Shown here: one piece after another, positions 26,647 through 36,556 of the stretch
Layout of the letters: each line of letters starts with the position of its first letter
Position numbering within the stretch: position 1 is the stretch's first letter
Origin: Alphaproteobacteria bacterium
GTDB taxonomy: Bacteria; Pseudomonadota; Alphaproteobacteria; Rhizobiales; OSC116
Reading direction: 5' to 3'
Length of the DNA: 64,000 nucleotides
Assembly: GCA_002400495.2 (NCBI GenBank)
Contig: NVQL02000006.1
Span: 1 to 64,000 of the forward strand
Program-made: the position numbers and the translations under genes
The notes under the pieces: generated by a model
What the model was told of the DNA's origin: nothing
Seen by the model: only the letters and a program-made list of their open reading frames with translations
Databases searched by the model: none

Positions 26647-27516
26647 TTATTTGGCAAACTTTTTGCGGTATTTTTCTTGTTCCATATTGGCAACAAAGTT
26701 AACTTCATACTCATTTAAATATTTGGTTTGCAAATTATGCGTTTGAATGGAGCTGACGATAAATTCATAAGACGCCAAGGTATCTCTGGCGGCTTTGGTT
26801 TTCAGCAGGCTTTCTGAGGCGGCTATGGTGTAGACAATTTGGTCAGGAAATAAAACCTGTTGACGGCTGGGCAATGGGGTGTCCGGGTCATATTCGTGTA
26901 GCATCAAATTTAGATCTTGCTTGAAATGCTTGCAAATTTGTCCATTCACATGGGTGTGCAACTGCTCGGTTTGGTCAGATGTTTTGCCACTTATAATGAT
27001 GCCGTGATTTTCTAAAAAGACAATGGATGGGTCAATGCTATCAGCCTGAAGGGCTTTATATACTGCCAAAGATAGATGGTTGCCTGGTGATGCATATGGT
27101 ATCCAAACTGAATTTGGAAACAGGGTTTGTGCGATGTTTTTACCTTCGACTGCACAGGTTAAAATATTTGCATAAATTGAATGAGAGTGCAGTACATATG
27201 TATCTAACAAAGCGTGAAAACCAGTTTCTAAAGATGGTAAGTTTTGGCCTTTATCCATCGCGCCTTCGGTTAAATCTGTATCTGGATTATTGTCGAGAGC
27301 GGCTTGCGCAATGTTTTGTCGAATTGTTTGAAAGTTCGTAAGGCAATAACCAGCATCTGGCTCGACATCGCTTAGCATATAACCCGAGGCTTTAATGGCC
27401 ATATGATCACCATCTTTAACCGATGTATTGCCGCCACCACCTTGCACATAAGCGGTGTATTGTCCGACATTTTTTGACATTTGAGAGAAGTTTTTCAAAG
27501 CGGCTTGGTTGATCAT
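26647..27516 (-). CDS. Class II aldolase/adducin family protein
   Basis: Zinc-dependent aldolase fold. QGGGGNTSVKDGDHMAIKASG near the N-terminus is the phosphate-binding glycine-rich segment. LHSHSIYANIL provides the metal-binding His-x-His pair and FLENHGIIISG the third histidine region. The usual members cleave or form sugar phosphates such as L-fuculose-1-phosphate or act as epimerases or dehydratases. At 289 residues it is longer than FucA (about 215), with an extra C-terminal helical region. Its ATG overlaps the stop of the GT-C/kinase fusion gene (ATGA). It could make the carbon skeleton that the two nucleotidyltransferases activate; this is inferred. Confidence 0.8.
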   Translation of the reverse strand: MINQAALKNFSQMSKNVGQYTAYVQGGGGNTSVKDGDHMAIKASGYMLSDVEPDAGYCLTNFQTIRQNIAQAALDNNPDTDLTEGAMDKGQNLPSLETGFHALLDTYVLHSHSIYANILTCAVEGKNIAQTLFPNSVWIPYASPGNHLSLAVYKALQADSIDPSIVFLENHGIIISGKTSDQTEQLHTHVNGQICKHFKQDLNLMLHEYDPDTPLPSRQQVLFPDQIVYTIAASESLLKTKAARDTLASYEFIVSSIQTHNLQTKYLNEYEVNFVANMEQEKYRKKFAK

Positions 27517-29558
27517 TTAATGTCCTCAAATATGTAATAAATAATGAGCAGAGTTGACACGCCAATTTGCCCAGATGTCCAATGTGTTTGGTAAATGCCA
27601 ATGTCTTCTAAACTTGGTATATTTAGCTCGGCAATTTCATGTAAATCTTCGGCGCTAATTGAGCCCTTTATGATGATGGTTTGGGTGTCGTCATCGTTAT
27701 ATTCATGGCCTATGTCTAAGTCGGGATATTGGTTTAATTGGTCTAATAATGTTTCGAAATAAATTGAATTGCCACAATTGAATTTTGTATACAGCTCGGT
27801 AACGGCGTCTAAATTTTTTAAATCAGTGATTTCATTGACAGGCTGGGTCGAAATAATGATATCGGCGTAATTTGCTTGTATATCAATATATTTTTCAGAA
27901 TCTTTTGCCCGTGAAGAGATTTGTTCGAGGATTTTTTCAATGGTGTAGCCACGTTTTTTTGTATCCCGAACAATTTTCCAATGCTTCTGTAAATTCTTGT
28001 CTGGGCTGACAAACACTTTCAGGTCATATAAATCGCGCAATTTTTTTAGATATAGAGAATGCAAACCTTCTAAGATAATGAGCTTTTTAGAATGAATTTT
28101 TAAGGCGTCAGTAAATTGTCCATTATCGTGATTGTAGTGACGACGTTTAATATCATGCCCTTGTTTTAAATACTGAATTTGCCGTACTTCTTGATGAAGT
28201 TCGTTTGCACGCGGGTTTAAATGAGTGAATTCACTCCATTTTGCATGGCCGCGTTCCCATTTGTGCATATCGTCGCCACGAATAATGGTTACATTTTTGT
28301 TGCCAAATATGTCTGAAAGTGCATTTGAGATTGTAGATTTCCCCACGCCAGAATCGCCGCTAATACCCATTAAGTATGGTTTCGAGGTGAGTTTATTTTT
28401 TGCGTAAGTGTCGAAGCCTTGGCGGTATATCCATAAGCAATTGAGAATTAAGGTTGTTTGCAAAAGGGTGAATATTAAATTTTTGATTCCGTCCATCTCA
28501 AACGGTTGCCCATTGATCATGATGGTTGGTGTTAAATAGGAGTCAATGAGGAAAAACAGAATGTAAAAAACTTGCAGCGCGATGAACAGAATAAACGATT
28601 TTCCGCGCCCTTGCGCATAAAAATATACCAAGAATGGAACCACCCAATAATACCAGCCAGCGGTGGGTACAATGAATAATAAAAGGCTGCCAAACGAAAA
28701 CCCTAAAAACATAACAAATATATTGCGATTATATCCCTTAATTATGTAGGCGCGCAGCAACAAGAATAAATAACTCGCAGGAATAAAGTAGAAATAATTC
28801 GAGTCGCCATAAGCCAAATAAGTGTCTAAAAGCTTGCTTTGTTGATCATTATTTAAAATCATTTGCCAAAAATCGGGACTAGATATAAATGGTGAATTGA
28901 CAATAATAAATGTCATAAGACATGCGATGCTACCATATATAATTAGTTTGATATCAATGCGTGTTTTCAAGCAATAAATGTAAAAAAATGGGATGACAAT
29001 TGCAATGTGGGTTTTTGTTGCCACGGCAAAACCTAATATTGCAAAAGCCAAAATTAAACGATCTTTTAACAGCATGAATAGGCTGGCAAATACCAATGCC
29101 ATTGGCAACACATCGAGCTGGTTATGAACATAATTGATATAAATTAATACTGGCGAAAGCCAATAAAACCAAAGGACATATTTCTGGTGCATTTTAAGCC
29201 ACGCGCTCAAAATATATAAGATCAATATGTCAGCTGCTAAAATAGGCAAATGAGCCAATATGTTGGCGCTTGCCCCGCCGTTTGAAAAAGAAATAAAGCT
29301 ACCAAATATAAGCCTCGGTAGTGACATAATATACAGCATGCCAGCAGGGTAGGGGAATGCTTCGCCCTCGCTTCGGGCCAAATAATATTGGTAAGGGTTT
29401 TCGAAAAAGGACGAAACAAAATAGTCCGTAAACGGCATGAAATATTGCGCAAAAAGCCCCTGAACGAAGAAAAATGCAAATATTAATTTTATCGCCAAGC
29501 CAACCAAAAATTCAGGTGTTTTGAAAATATTATGCACTGGATTTGTTGTTAAAGACAA
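27513..29558 (-). CDS. Fusion of a GT-C-like membrane domain and a uridine-kinase-like P-loop domain
   Basis: One uninterrupted 681-codon frame. Residues 1-about 385 have around ten hydrophobic segments resembling a mannosyltransferase-type GT-C membrane domain. From about 390 a soluble P-loop kinase follows: YLMGISGDSGVGKSTISNAL (Walker A), then IIRGDDMHKWERGH and LIILEGLHSLYL, as in the uridine kinase/phosphoribulokinase family, and RDTKKRGYTIEKIL. The last 80 residues have no clear assignment. The C-terminal kinase should face the cytoplasm. Uridine-kinase-like proteins can phosphorylate small polyols or sugars, so the domain may supply a phosphorylated intermediate to neighbours. The gene overlaps gtrA by 29 bp and the aldolase by 4 bp. 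No frameshift is seen, so the fusion looks real. Confidence 0.75.
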   Translation of the reverse strand: MSLTTNPVHNIFKTPEFLVGLAIKLIFAFFFVQGLFAQYFMPFTDYFVSSFFENPYQYYLARSEGEAFPYPAGMLYIMSLPRLIFGSFISFSNGGASANILAHLPILAADILILYILSAWLKMHQKYVLWFYWLSPVLIYINYVHNQLDVLPMALVFASLFMLLKDRLILAFAILGFAVATKTHIAIVIPFFYIYCLKTRIDIKLIIYGSIACLMTFIIVNSPFISSPDFWQMILNNDQQSKLLDTYLAYGDSNYFYFIPASYLFLLLRAYIIKGYNRNIFVMFLGFSFGSLLLFIVPTAGWYYWVVPFLVYFYAQGRGKSFILFIALQVFYILFFLIDSYLTPTIMINGQPFEMDGIKNLIFTLLQTTLILNCLWIYRQGFDTYAKNKLTSKPYLMGISGDSGVGKSTISNALSDIFGNKNVTIIRGDDMHKWERGHAKWSEFTHLNPRANELHQEVRQIQYLKQGHDIKRRHYNHDNGQFTDALKIHSKKLIILEGLHSLYLKKLRDLYDLKVFVSPDKNLQKHWKIVRDTKKRGYTIEKILEQISSRAKDSEKYIDIQANYADIIISTQPVNEITDLKNLDAVTELYTKFNCGNSIYFETLLDQLNQYPDLDIGHEYNDDDTQTIIIKGSISAEDLHEIAELNIPSLEDIGIYQTHWTSGQIGVSTLLIIYYIFEDIK

Positions 29559-29913
29559 AATATTTGGTACCTATAAAATTACAGCACGTTGTCACGACAA
29601 TCGCACCGACATTAGCATAAACTGGAGAGACGCCAGCAACTTGAACAAAAAATTCCAGACATCCTATTGATATAATTAAGGAACACGCATATACACCGCC
29701 ATAGCGTAAGATTTGGCTTTTATCACTAGAATCGGCTTGGTAAGTCCATTTTTTATTGAGCGGATACCCCACTAAAAGACCAGACAGGAAGCCAATTGCT
29801 GACGCTAAATTATAATATATATTAAACTGTTTATACAGTATAAAGAAAATTATGTAATTCACAACTGTGGCAAGACCGCCGACAATAAGGAACCTAATTA
29901 GTTGAGCCATCAT
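29530..29913 (-). CDS. GtrA family small membrane protein
   Basis: 127 residues with four hydrophobic segments and the GtrA pattern: FLIVGGLATVVNYIIFFIL at the N-terminus, GYPLNKKWTY after TM2, and a C-terminal NFIGTKYFVF. GtrA proteins are thought to flip polyprenyl-phosphate-linked sugars to the periplasm for GT-C enzymes. The gene overlaps the GT-C/kinase fusion, and a DPM-like GT2 lies further down, giving the classic set of charging enzyme, flippase and GT-C acceptor enzyme. It abuts the HAD gene, whose stop codon begins at 29914. Confidence 0.85.
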   Translation of the reverse strand: MMAQLIRFLIVGGLATVVNYIIFFILYKQFNIYYNLASAIGFLSGLLVGYPLNKKWTYQADSSDKSQILRYGGVYACSLIISIGCLEFFVQVAGVSPVYANVGAIVVTTCCNFIGTKYFVFNNKSSA

Positions 29914-30573
29914 TTAGTTAATTTCCACTTGATATGCGGTTATTCCAGCTTGTTGTGCGCCTATAATGTCTTTTTCTAAACTGTCACCAATCATGATTGT
30001 ATGTTCAGGAGAGACAGAGACTTTTTCGAGAGCTTTTAGATACATTTTTGCAGCGGGCTTTTCAGCACCAACCTCTTCGGAGGTTACAAGATGTGAAATA
30101 TATTTGGTGAGTTCAAGTTTTTGTAATTTCTTAATTTGTATACTGGCCTGCATATCGGTAACCGCACAAACAGGGATGTTTTTTTCGTAACATTGTTTTA
30201 AAAATATGTAAGCAGGTTTATATATGGCCATATTTGCAATTAGCTGCTGCCAATATAATTCTTCAAAATGCTGCGCATGTACATATGTTGGTTTCAAATT
30301 AATTTGTTCAAATAATTTTTGGAAAGCAAATAAACGCGAGCGACAAGCGCCTTGTGGTTTTAATTGTTCGGTCACATTTGTGCGGTGGTTGCGATAAGTT
30401 TGAATGAAGACCTCTTGTGTCCAATCAATAGTGGAAGAGAATTTTTTTGAAAACTCTTCATAACACTGACGAATTGCAATTTCATGAGCGGTTTTATAGG
30501 AGTAAAGCGTGTCATCAATGTCAATTAATACGGCCTGTATATTGTGTAAATCTATTTTTGAGAAATCATCCAT
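29914..30573 (-). CDS. HAD-superfamily phosphatase (subfamily IA-like)
   Basis: HAD hydrolase with all motifs: VLIDIDDTLYSY (nucleophile Asp18, acid Asp20), AVTDM as motif II, EVGAEKPAAKMYLKAL with the motif III lysine, and IMIGDSLEKDIIGAQQAG as motif IV. A helical cap lies between motifs I and II. It is a soluble 219-residue protein. In this cluster it should remove a phosphate from a sugar or polyol phosphate intermediate, the usual step before or after aldolase, kinase and nucleotidyl transfer. Substrate unknown. Confidence 0.85.
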   Translation of the reverse strand: MDDFSKIDLHNIQAVLIDIDDTLYSYKTAHEIAIRQCYEEFSKKFSSTIDWTQEVFIQTYRNHRTNVTEQLKPQGACRSRLFAFQKLFEQINLKPTYVHAQHFEELYWQQLIANMAIYKPAYIFLKQCYEKNIPVCAVTDMQASIQIKKLQKLELTKYISHLVTSEEVGAEKPAAKMYLKALEKVSVSPEHTIMIGDSLEKDIIGAQQAGITAYQVEIN

Positions 30574-30638
30574 AATCAGGTCGCCTTCAATTATATAACA
30601 TAATTAGGAGTCTATAAGCTTGGCGTAGAAATAGCCAA

Positions 30639-31505
30639 TTAAGCACCTGTTTTGCTTTCTTTTATCCACATAATCAGATAACCGCCAATGCGGCGAACCA
30701 TTCCGTTTAACCAATATTGCAAGAGATATTTTTTTGGCGCGTTTTTAAAACAAAATATTGTAAACCATTTCAAGTTTCCGCCGCCGCGCATTCCAAATAA
30801 ATGATTGTAAAAATTTTTAAGCGACCTATTTTTTTTAAACTCTATGCCGCCACTTTCATCAGGGTAGATTTTAATTTTTGCATCAAAGTTGCAAAATATT
30901 TTAAAGCCGTTTTGGTGGGCTCTGACCGTGAAATCCAAATCAGCAACTGTTTGAGGGAAGTTTTTAGAATCATAAAAGCCAATCCTGTCAAAAACTTCTA
31001 CGGGAATGAGCAAGCCGCGGCCTGGGAAAACATTGACTTCATGCAGCCCATGATAATCATTTGCGAAATTTTCATTTAAAACGGCATCAAATTTGCCAGT
31101 TTTCCAGTTCAAATTTTCTCCGCCAAATAGTGGCTTGCCATCAGCTACGTCAACGGCGAACGCACCCAGCAGTGCAGTTGGGTTGTGGCTGTTAGATAAC
31201 AGCATTTGTTCGATATAATCAGCAGCCGGCAAGGTGTCATCATTTAAGGTCATAATGCCTGTGGCACCGTGTTTAAGAGCATAACGCACCCCTATATTTG
31301 TGGCTTCAGCCCACCATAAATCGCCTTGTTGTTTTAGTAAAATTACGTCTGGAAATTCTGTTTCAACCATTTTTGCGGTGCCGTCAGTGGAGCCATCATC
31401 GACAATTACAACTTTAAAATTACTGACGGTTTGTTGCTTCAAAGCCTGCAGATATGCCCGAGTGAATTTTATACGGTTAAATACCGGGGTGATTATATAT
31501 ATCAT
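30639..31505 (-). CDS. GT2 family glycosyltransferase (rhamnosyltransferase-like)
   Basis: GT-A enzyme with IYIITPVFNRIKFTRAYL, VVIVDDGSTDGTAKMV, GDLWWAEATNIGVRYAL and the metal motif LNDDTLPAADYI. PGRGLLIPVEVFDRIGFYD and DLDFTVRAHQNGF later in the sequence are typical of GT2 proteins in O-antigen loci. It has a C-terminal amphipathic or hydrophobic end (WLNGMVRRIGGYLIMW) that may attach it to the membrane. The 93-bp gap to the upstream acyltransferase suggests a separate sub-block. Donor unknown. Confidence 0.88.
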   Translation of the reverse strand: MIYIITPVFNRIKFTRAYLQALKQQTVSNFKVVIVDDGSTDGTAKMVETEFPDVILLKQQGDLWWAEATNIGVRYALKHGATGIMTLNDDTLPAADYIEQMLLSNSHNPTALLGAFAVDVADGKPLFGGENLNWKTGKFDAVLNENFANDYHGLHEVNVFPGRGLLIPVEVFDRIGFYDSKNFPQTVADLDFTVRAHQNGFKIFCNFDAKIKIYPDESGGIEFKKNRSLKNFYNHLFGMRGGGNLKWFTIFCFKNAPKKYLLQYWLNGMVRRIGGYLIMWIKESKTGA

Positions 31506-31598
31506 AGAAACGAGCTATCTTATTTTGAATTTTGTAAGCTTATCATGTGTCAAATCAATGACCGAGCGAAATTTTTTAAAGTTACTCATTTTTACATT

Positions 31599-33605
31599 CT
31601 AGTTTTCGTTTAACCAATTTCTGGATTCCATTTTGCTGATGATGTAATTGGATAGCAATTCTGCACCTAGATGATTGAGGTGATCATCATCTGCATAAAG
31701 CGGCAAATTAGCTTTGGTTGCTATGCAGCGATCCGCGATATCGTTGTTACAAAATAAAATTTCTGGTTTTATTATCAATAGATTATCATGCTGTTGAATT
31801 CTATCCAATTGTTTGTAAACATTTTTATTTCTTGCTTTGAACACTGCGTGGCTTGTAGATAAGCCGGTTTTATTCATCCCATGTATACGTCTTTTGGTTA
31901 AATATTCAGGCACCATCCAACCGACTTCGGGAATTGGATAAACAAGAATGACTCTTTTTCCATTTTCAATCAGGTTGTTGACTATTTTATTTGTAAGATT
32001 GCCAATTAAATTATACCGATCTTCGGCTTCTTGGTGGGTTAATCTTTGGTGCTTCTCCTGCATAGTACGGGATTCTACTCCACCTTCTTGATTATCAAAT
32101 GGAGTGTTTTCATATGTGCTTACCCATCTTGAAACCAAAACAATTGTTTTTATTTGGGGGTTTCCAACAATATAATTATAGACCTTTTTAATGCCCTCGC
32201 TGCAGTTGGGGTTATTTATGTTATTTGGGTTGTAAATACCTATAATGGGGGGGCAACCATTGTGTGTAATGTCCTGTAAACCAAGCTCATATTGTGAGAG
32301 AGCGTTGGTGAATTGCTCGCTTATTGCATTTGCATGACTATCACCTAAAAGAATTACCGATGGATCTGAACTAGAGCTACAGGCATTTTTGGGGTCGGTA
32401 TATGCGTCGCAAGCGCGATTTTTCCGCGCGCCTCCCGTATCGGTGTATTTAGCCGCCGCAATGGCGTCTGGATTAAGGCGAGCTGGTAGGCCTCTGGTTA
32501 GATGCCCAACAATTCCAAATGCGATGAAAAAGCATGACATTAAAAATGCGATTGTAAATATTTTTTGACGTGAAAAATTTTGCTTATTCCTAAATGGCTG
32601 TTCAATAAATTTCCAAGATAAGTATGCAAAAACAAGGCTAACAATCGCTAAAATAATGAATATGAGTTCGGATGGTGGTTCAAACATTCGTATTCTGGCG
32701 AAGGAGAAGATGGGCCAATGCCATAAATAAGCGCTATAACTGATGAGACCAATTGTGACCATTGGCCGTAACCCTAATAATTTTCCGACCAGATTTTCAG
32801 GGTTGGCAAAGGCAATGACTAAGAATGTTCCACCGACAGGAATGAGCGTCCAAAAACTAGGAAATGGTACATTTTGGTCAAAATTTATGATGGCATAAGC
32901 TATTAAAACCAGCCCAATAATCGATAGAATATTGGCAATTTTGTGGTTTATCGCTTGCCAATAATGAATGCTAATTGCCAGTAGAGACCCAAAAAGCAAC
33001 TCCCATGCGCGGGCAGGTAAAAGATAGAATCCCTCTACAGGGCGGACGAGTGATATATAATCTGCCCATAATAGACTGCTGATTGTTAACAATGCCAAAA
33101 TAATAATAAGGGCTTTATGCTGGATTTTTTTTAGCAATAATAATAACAAGGGGAAAAATAGATAGAATTGTTCTTCGATTGCTAATGACCAGGTGTGTAA
33201 AAGCGGTCGTAGTTCTGAACTGGATGCAAAATACCCAGCCTTTTGCCAAAAGTAGATATTTGATGACATGAAGTTTACAGATATAATGCTTTGAGAAAAT
33301 CTTTTGAATTGAAGTGGTGTCATCCATTGCCAAGCAAAGATAATGGTAAGTAATAAAATAAAAAATAAAGCGGGAAAAATTCTTCGAATGCGGCGTTCAT
33401 AGAAGTTTATTATCGAGAATTCGCCATTGTGAATTTCTCTATAAATAATGGTTGTGATGAGATAACCACTGATCACAAAAAAAACATCAACCCCAACATA
33501 ACCGCCGCTAAACCAACTTAAACCCGCGTGATATAGTATAACAGGAAGAACGGCAACGGTGCGCAGACCATCTATTTCTTTGCGGTAAGCGTTATTTGGT
33601 TTCAT
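31599..33605 (-). CDS. Acyltransferase-3/SGNH two-domain polysaccharide O-acyltransferase
   Basis: OafA-like protein. The membrane part (about 1-370, ten or so segments) opens with YRKEIDGLRTVAVLPVILYH, where the conserved Arg-His signature sits, then GVDVFFVISGYLI. The soluble C-terminal part is SGNH-like: VILLGDSHANAIS near 420 with the nucleophile serine, and YADDDHLNHLGAELL near 638 with the Asp-His pair. It should move acetyl groups from the cytoplasmic side to the polymer outside. It overlaps rmlB by 14 bp. A seven-G run at about 32247-32253 is a possible but unproven slippage site. Confidence 0.9.
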   Translation of the reverse strand: MKPNNAYRKEIDGLRTVAVLPVILYHAGLSWFSGGYVGVDVFFVISGYLITTIIYREIHNGEFSIINFYERRIRRIFPALFFILLLTIIFAWQWMTPLQFKRFSQSIISVNFMSSNIYFWQKAGYFASSSELRPLLHTWSLAIEEQFYLFFPLLLLLLKKIQHKALIIILALLTISSLLWADYISLVRPVEGFYLLPARAWELLFGSLLAISIHYWQAINHKIANILSIIGLVLIAYAIINFDQNVPFPSFWTLIPVGGTFLVIAFANPENLVGKLLGLRPMVTIGLISYSAYLWHWPIFSFARIRMFEPPSELIFIILAIVSLVFAYLSWKFIEQPFRNKQNFSRQKIFTIAFLMSCFFIAFGIVGHLTRGLPARLNPDAIAAAKYTDTGGARKNRACDAYTDPKNACSSSSDPSVILLGDSHANAISEQFTNALSQYELGLQDITHNGCPPIIGIYNPNNINNPNCSEGIKKVYNYIVGNPQIKTIVLVSRWVSTYENTPFDNQEGGVESRTMQEKHQRLTHQEAEDRYNLIGNLTNKIVNNLIENGKRVILVYPIPEVGWMVPEYLTKRRIHGMNKTGLSTSHAVFKARNKNVYKQLDRIQQHDNLLIIKPEILFCNNDIADRCIATKANLPLYADDDHLNHLGAELLSNYIISKMESRNWLNEN

Positions 33606-34602
33606 TTAAATACCATCTCACTGTTTTTTGAATGCCAGATGAGAAATTTTCTTCGGCGCGCCAATTGAGGTCGTTTTCAATTTTTGTGGCATCTATGGCA
33701 TAACGGCGATCATGGCCGGCACGGTCTTCAACAAAGGTAATCAATTGTTTATATGAGTTTGATGTCGGCACCAATTCGTCTAATATTTCGCAAATAACGT
33801 TGGCAATGTCTAAATTAATAAATTCATTTCTACCGCCAATGTTATATGATTCACCGTTGATGCCATTGTGATATGCTAAATCGATGCCTTTGCAATGATC
33901 CAAAACGTAAAGCCAGTCGCGTATATTCTTTCCATCGCCATAAATAGGAATGGGTTTGCCCGCCAAAGCGTTTCTAATAATCGTCGGAATTAGCTTTTCT
34001 TGGTGTTGTTTGGGCCCGTAATTATTAGAACAATTGGTGATGATTATATTTAAGCCATAAGTTTCTTTATAACTACGTATAATCATATCGCTGCTGGCTT
34101 TAGACGCTGAATAGGGCGAATTGGGCGCGTAGGGTGTGTCTTCCGTGAACAGGCCTGTTTCGCCTAAAGTGCCATAGACTTCATCGGTCGAAATATGATG
34201 AAATTTGCAATGGGCATATTGATCTTTATATTGGTTGGGTTTTTGCATCCAGTATTTATAGGCAGCATCAATGAGCGTAAAACTGCCCAATACATTGGTT
34301 TCTATAAATATATTTGGGTTGGCGATGGAATTATCGACATGGCTTTCAGCAGCAAAATGAATAACCCCAGTGATGTTATATTTCACAAATATACCATCGA
34401 CTAACTTGCGGTCTCGAATGTCACCCTCAATAAAGTGATATTTTGGGTTATCAGCCACTTCATGTAAATTATCTAAATTAGCGGCATAGGTTAGGGAATC
34501 CAAATTAATAACATGATAATCAGGGTGCTGTTCTAGAAAAAATGGAATGAAATTACTGCCAATAAACCCTGCACCACCGGTAACGAGAATATTTTGTTTC
34601 AT
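33592..34602 (-). CDS. rmlB: dTDP-glucose 4,6-dehydratase
   Basis: Extended short-chain dehydrogenase that makes dTDP-4-keto-6-deoxyglucose. The NAD loop is [16 protein letters not shown] at the N-terminus. The active-site strand [12 protein letters not shown] holds the Asp-Glu pair, and [17 protein letters not shown] the YxxxK. Length (336) is normal. Its ATG overlaps the stop of rmlA by 4 bp. RmlC and RmlD are absent nearby, while FdtA- and FdtB-like proteins are present, so the keto-sugar is probably led to a 3-amino sugar rather than to L-rhamnose. Confidence 0.95.
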   Translation of the reverse strand: MKQNILVTGGAGFIGSNFIPFFLEQHPDYHVINLDSLTYAANLDNLHEVADNPKYHFIEGDIRDRKLVDGIFVKYNITGVIHFAAESHVDNSIANPNIFIETNVLGSFTLIDAAYKYWMQKPNQYKDQYAHCKFHHISTDEVYGTLGETGLFTEDTPYAPNSPYSASKASSDMIIRSYKETYGLNIIITNCSNNYGPKQHQEKLIPTIIRNALAGKPIPIYGDGKNIRDWLYVLDHCKGIDLAYHNGINGESYNIGGRNEFINLDIANVICEILDELVPTSNSYKQLITFVEDRAGHDRRYAIDATKIENDLNWRAEENFSSGIQKTVRWYLNETK

Positions 34603-35471
34603 GAAATTTCCTTAGAAATTTCAACCAAATATTGTCCATAATTGGTTTTAATGAGCGGTTGGGCTAGGGTCAATAATTGCTGTTTGTCGATCCAGTTATT
34701 TCTAAATGCAATTTCTTCAATACAAGCTATCTTATAGCCTTGCCTATTTTCAATGGTGTGCACAAATTGTCCAGCTTCGATAAGACTATCATGTGTGCCC
34801 GTGTCTAACCAAGCAAAACCGCGGCCTAATAGTTCAACATTCAAATCGCCACGCTTTAAATATGCCTGATTGATAGAGGTAATCTCCAGCTCGCCACGTT
34901 CAGATGGCTTGACTTTTTTTGCCATCTCAACCACATCATTATCGTAAAAATACAAACCGGTGACGGCGTAATTCGAACGCGGGTTTTTGGGTTTTTCTTC
35001 AAGGCTAATGGCCACTTGATTTTCGTCAAATTCGACCACACCAAACCGTTCGGGGTCCTTGACATTGTAACCAAATATTGTGGCGCCTGTCTGCCTGCCG
35101 GAAGCAGCGAGCAGCATATCACTAAAATATTGTCCATAAAAAATATTATCGCCCAATACCAAAGCCACATTATCGTCGCCAATAAAATCTTCGCCCAAAA
35201 TAAATGCTTGTGCCAAGCCGTCTGGTGTTGGCTGTTCAACATAAGTGAATTTCATACCCAAATCGGTACCATCGCTTAGCAGGCTTTCAAATTTTGGCAA
35301 ATCTTCAGGCGTTGAAATGATCAAAACATCATTTATACCTGCCAACATCAGTACTGATAATGGATAATATATCATCGGCTTGTCGTAAATTGGCAAAAGC
35401 TGTTTTGAAACACTCTTGGTCAATGGATATAAACGCGAGCCGCTGCCACCTGCTAAAATAATACCCTTCAT
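34599..35471 (-). CDS. rmlA: Glucose-1-phosphate thymidylyltransferase
   Basis: Makes dTDP-glucose, the start of the dTDP-sugar branch. The N-terminal [20 protein letters not shown] and the following [15 protein letters not shown] are the RmlA signatures. [10 protein letters not shown] carries the metal-binding Asp, and FGVVEFDE and [15 protein letters not shown] are also characteristic. The ATG at 35471 is chosen over 35480 because it overlaps the TGA of the aminotransferase (ATGA) and gives the family's usual start. 290 residues is normal. It is coupled to rmlB downstream. Confidence 0.95.
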   Translation of the reverse strand: MKGIILAGGSGSRLYPLTKSVSKQLLPIYDKPMIYYPLSVLMLAGINDVLIISTPEDLPKFESLLSDGTDLGMKFTYVEQPTPDGLAQAFILGEDFIGDDNVALVLGDNIFYGQYFSDMLLAASGRQTGATIFGYNVKDPERFGVVEFDENQVAISLEEKPKNPRSNYAVTGLYFYDNDVVEMAKKVKPSERGELEITSINQAYLKRGDLNVELLGRGFAWLDTGTHDSLIEAGQFVHTIENRQGYKIACIEEIAFRNNWIDKQQLLTLAQPLIKTNYGQYLVEISKEIS

Positions 35472-36556
35472 TTTGTCCACCCATTCATAATTTCACAAAC
35501 CTTTAAAATATCATCTTCTGTGTGGAAATAAGATATAGGAAGGCTTAATGTGGTTTGATGAATTTCATCACTTATTGGGAAGTCTGTTTCGGTGATGATG
35601 TTCTTCATTGCAATTTGGTTTTGCGGCGCAACGGGGTAATGAATTTCAGTTTTCACCTCGTTATCAAGCAGATATTGCTTTAACGCGTCTCTTTGTTGAA
35701 CCCGCACATTAAAGATATGATAAACATCAAAATAATCAGGGTGAACCTGTGGCTTGATAAATTTGTCATCCAAATTTTTTAAATAGATTTTTGCAAGGCT
35801 TCTTTTATGCGCGGTAATCTCATCTAAATATTTAAGTTTAACCAATAGAAATGCTGCCTGAATCTCATCTAACCGAGAATTATAGCCAACATAATCATTA
35901 TGATATTTAACCGCACTGCCATAGTTACGTAATGATTTTATTGTTTTGGCATAATCATTGTCTTGGCAGGTAACTGCACCCGCATCGCCCAATGCTCCCA
36001 AATTTTTTGTGGGGTAGAAACTAAAACAACCAATGCCAAATTCACCAACTTTTTTGCCTTTAAATTGCGCGCCATGGGCTTGTGCGCAATCTTCAATAAT
36101 TTCTAAATTATGTTGTTGTGCTATTTGGCTTATGGCGCCCATGTCACAGGCTTTTCCATATAAATGCACCACCATAATGGCCTTGGTTTTGGCGGTAATC
36201 CTTGCTTCGATTTTAGACGGGTCGATATTATATGTTGCCATATCTGGCTCGACTAATATTGGTTTATGCCCAGCCTTAACAATGGCTAGAATGGTCGCGA
36301 TATAAGTGTTAGATGGGACAATGATTTCACTGTTAGCTGGGAAATTAAAGGCGTCAACCGCCAATATTAACGCATCCAAACCATTGGCCACACCGACGCA
36401 ATTTTTTACGTTGCAATAATTTGCAAATTCACTTTCAAATGCGGTTACATCTTTGCCCAGAATATACCACCCGCTATTGACGAACTCATCAAAGCTAGAT
36501 TTGAATTCTGCGAAAAATCGTTGGTTTACTTTTCTTAAATTCTCATATTCTATCAT
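35468..36556 (-). CDS. DegT/DnrJ/EryC1/StrS aminotransferase, FdtB/QdtB-like
   Basis: PLP-dependent sugar aminotransferase, 362 residues. [17 protein letters not shown] near 54-70, [19 protein letters not shown] (PLP-ring Asp region) and [18 protein letters not shown] with the Schiff-base lysine are conserved. [17 protein letters not shown] follows. The FdtA-like ketoisomerase overlaps it by 14 bp, and RmlA and RmlB lie downstream, so the likely product is a dTDP-3-amino-3,6-dideoxyhexose (Fuc3N or Qui3N). The N-acetyltransferase that usually completes the set was not found here. Confidence 0.88.
   Translation of the reverse strand: MIEYENLRKVNQRFFAEFKSSFDEFVNSGWYILGKDVTAFESEFANYCNVKNCVGVANGLDALILAVDAFNFPANSEIIVPSNTYIATILAIVKAGHKPILVEPDMATYNIDPSKIEARITAKTKAIMVVHLYGKACDMGAISQIAQQHNLEIIEDCAQAHGAQFKGKKVGEFGIGCFSFYPTKNLGALGDAGAVTCQDNDYAKTIKSLRNYGSAVKYHNDYVGYNSRLDEIQAAFLLVKLKYLDEITAHKRSLAKIYLKNLDDKFIKPQVHPDYFDVYHIFNVRVQQRDALKQYLLDNEVKTEIHYPVAPQNQIAMKNIITETDFPISDEIHQTTLSLPISYFHTEDDILKVCEIMNGWTK

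Noticed and set aside
32247-32253. Seven-G run in the acyltransferase gene as a phase-variation switch
   Set aside because: Seven bases is modest and a similar run occurs in wza; kept only as a note in the gene entry.
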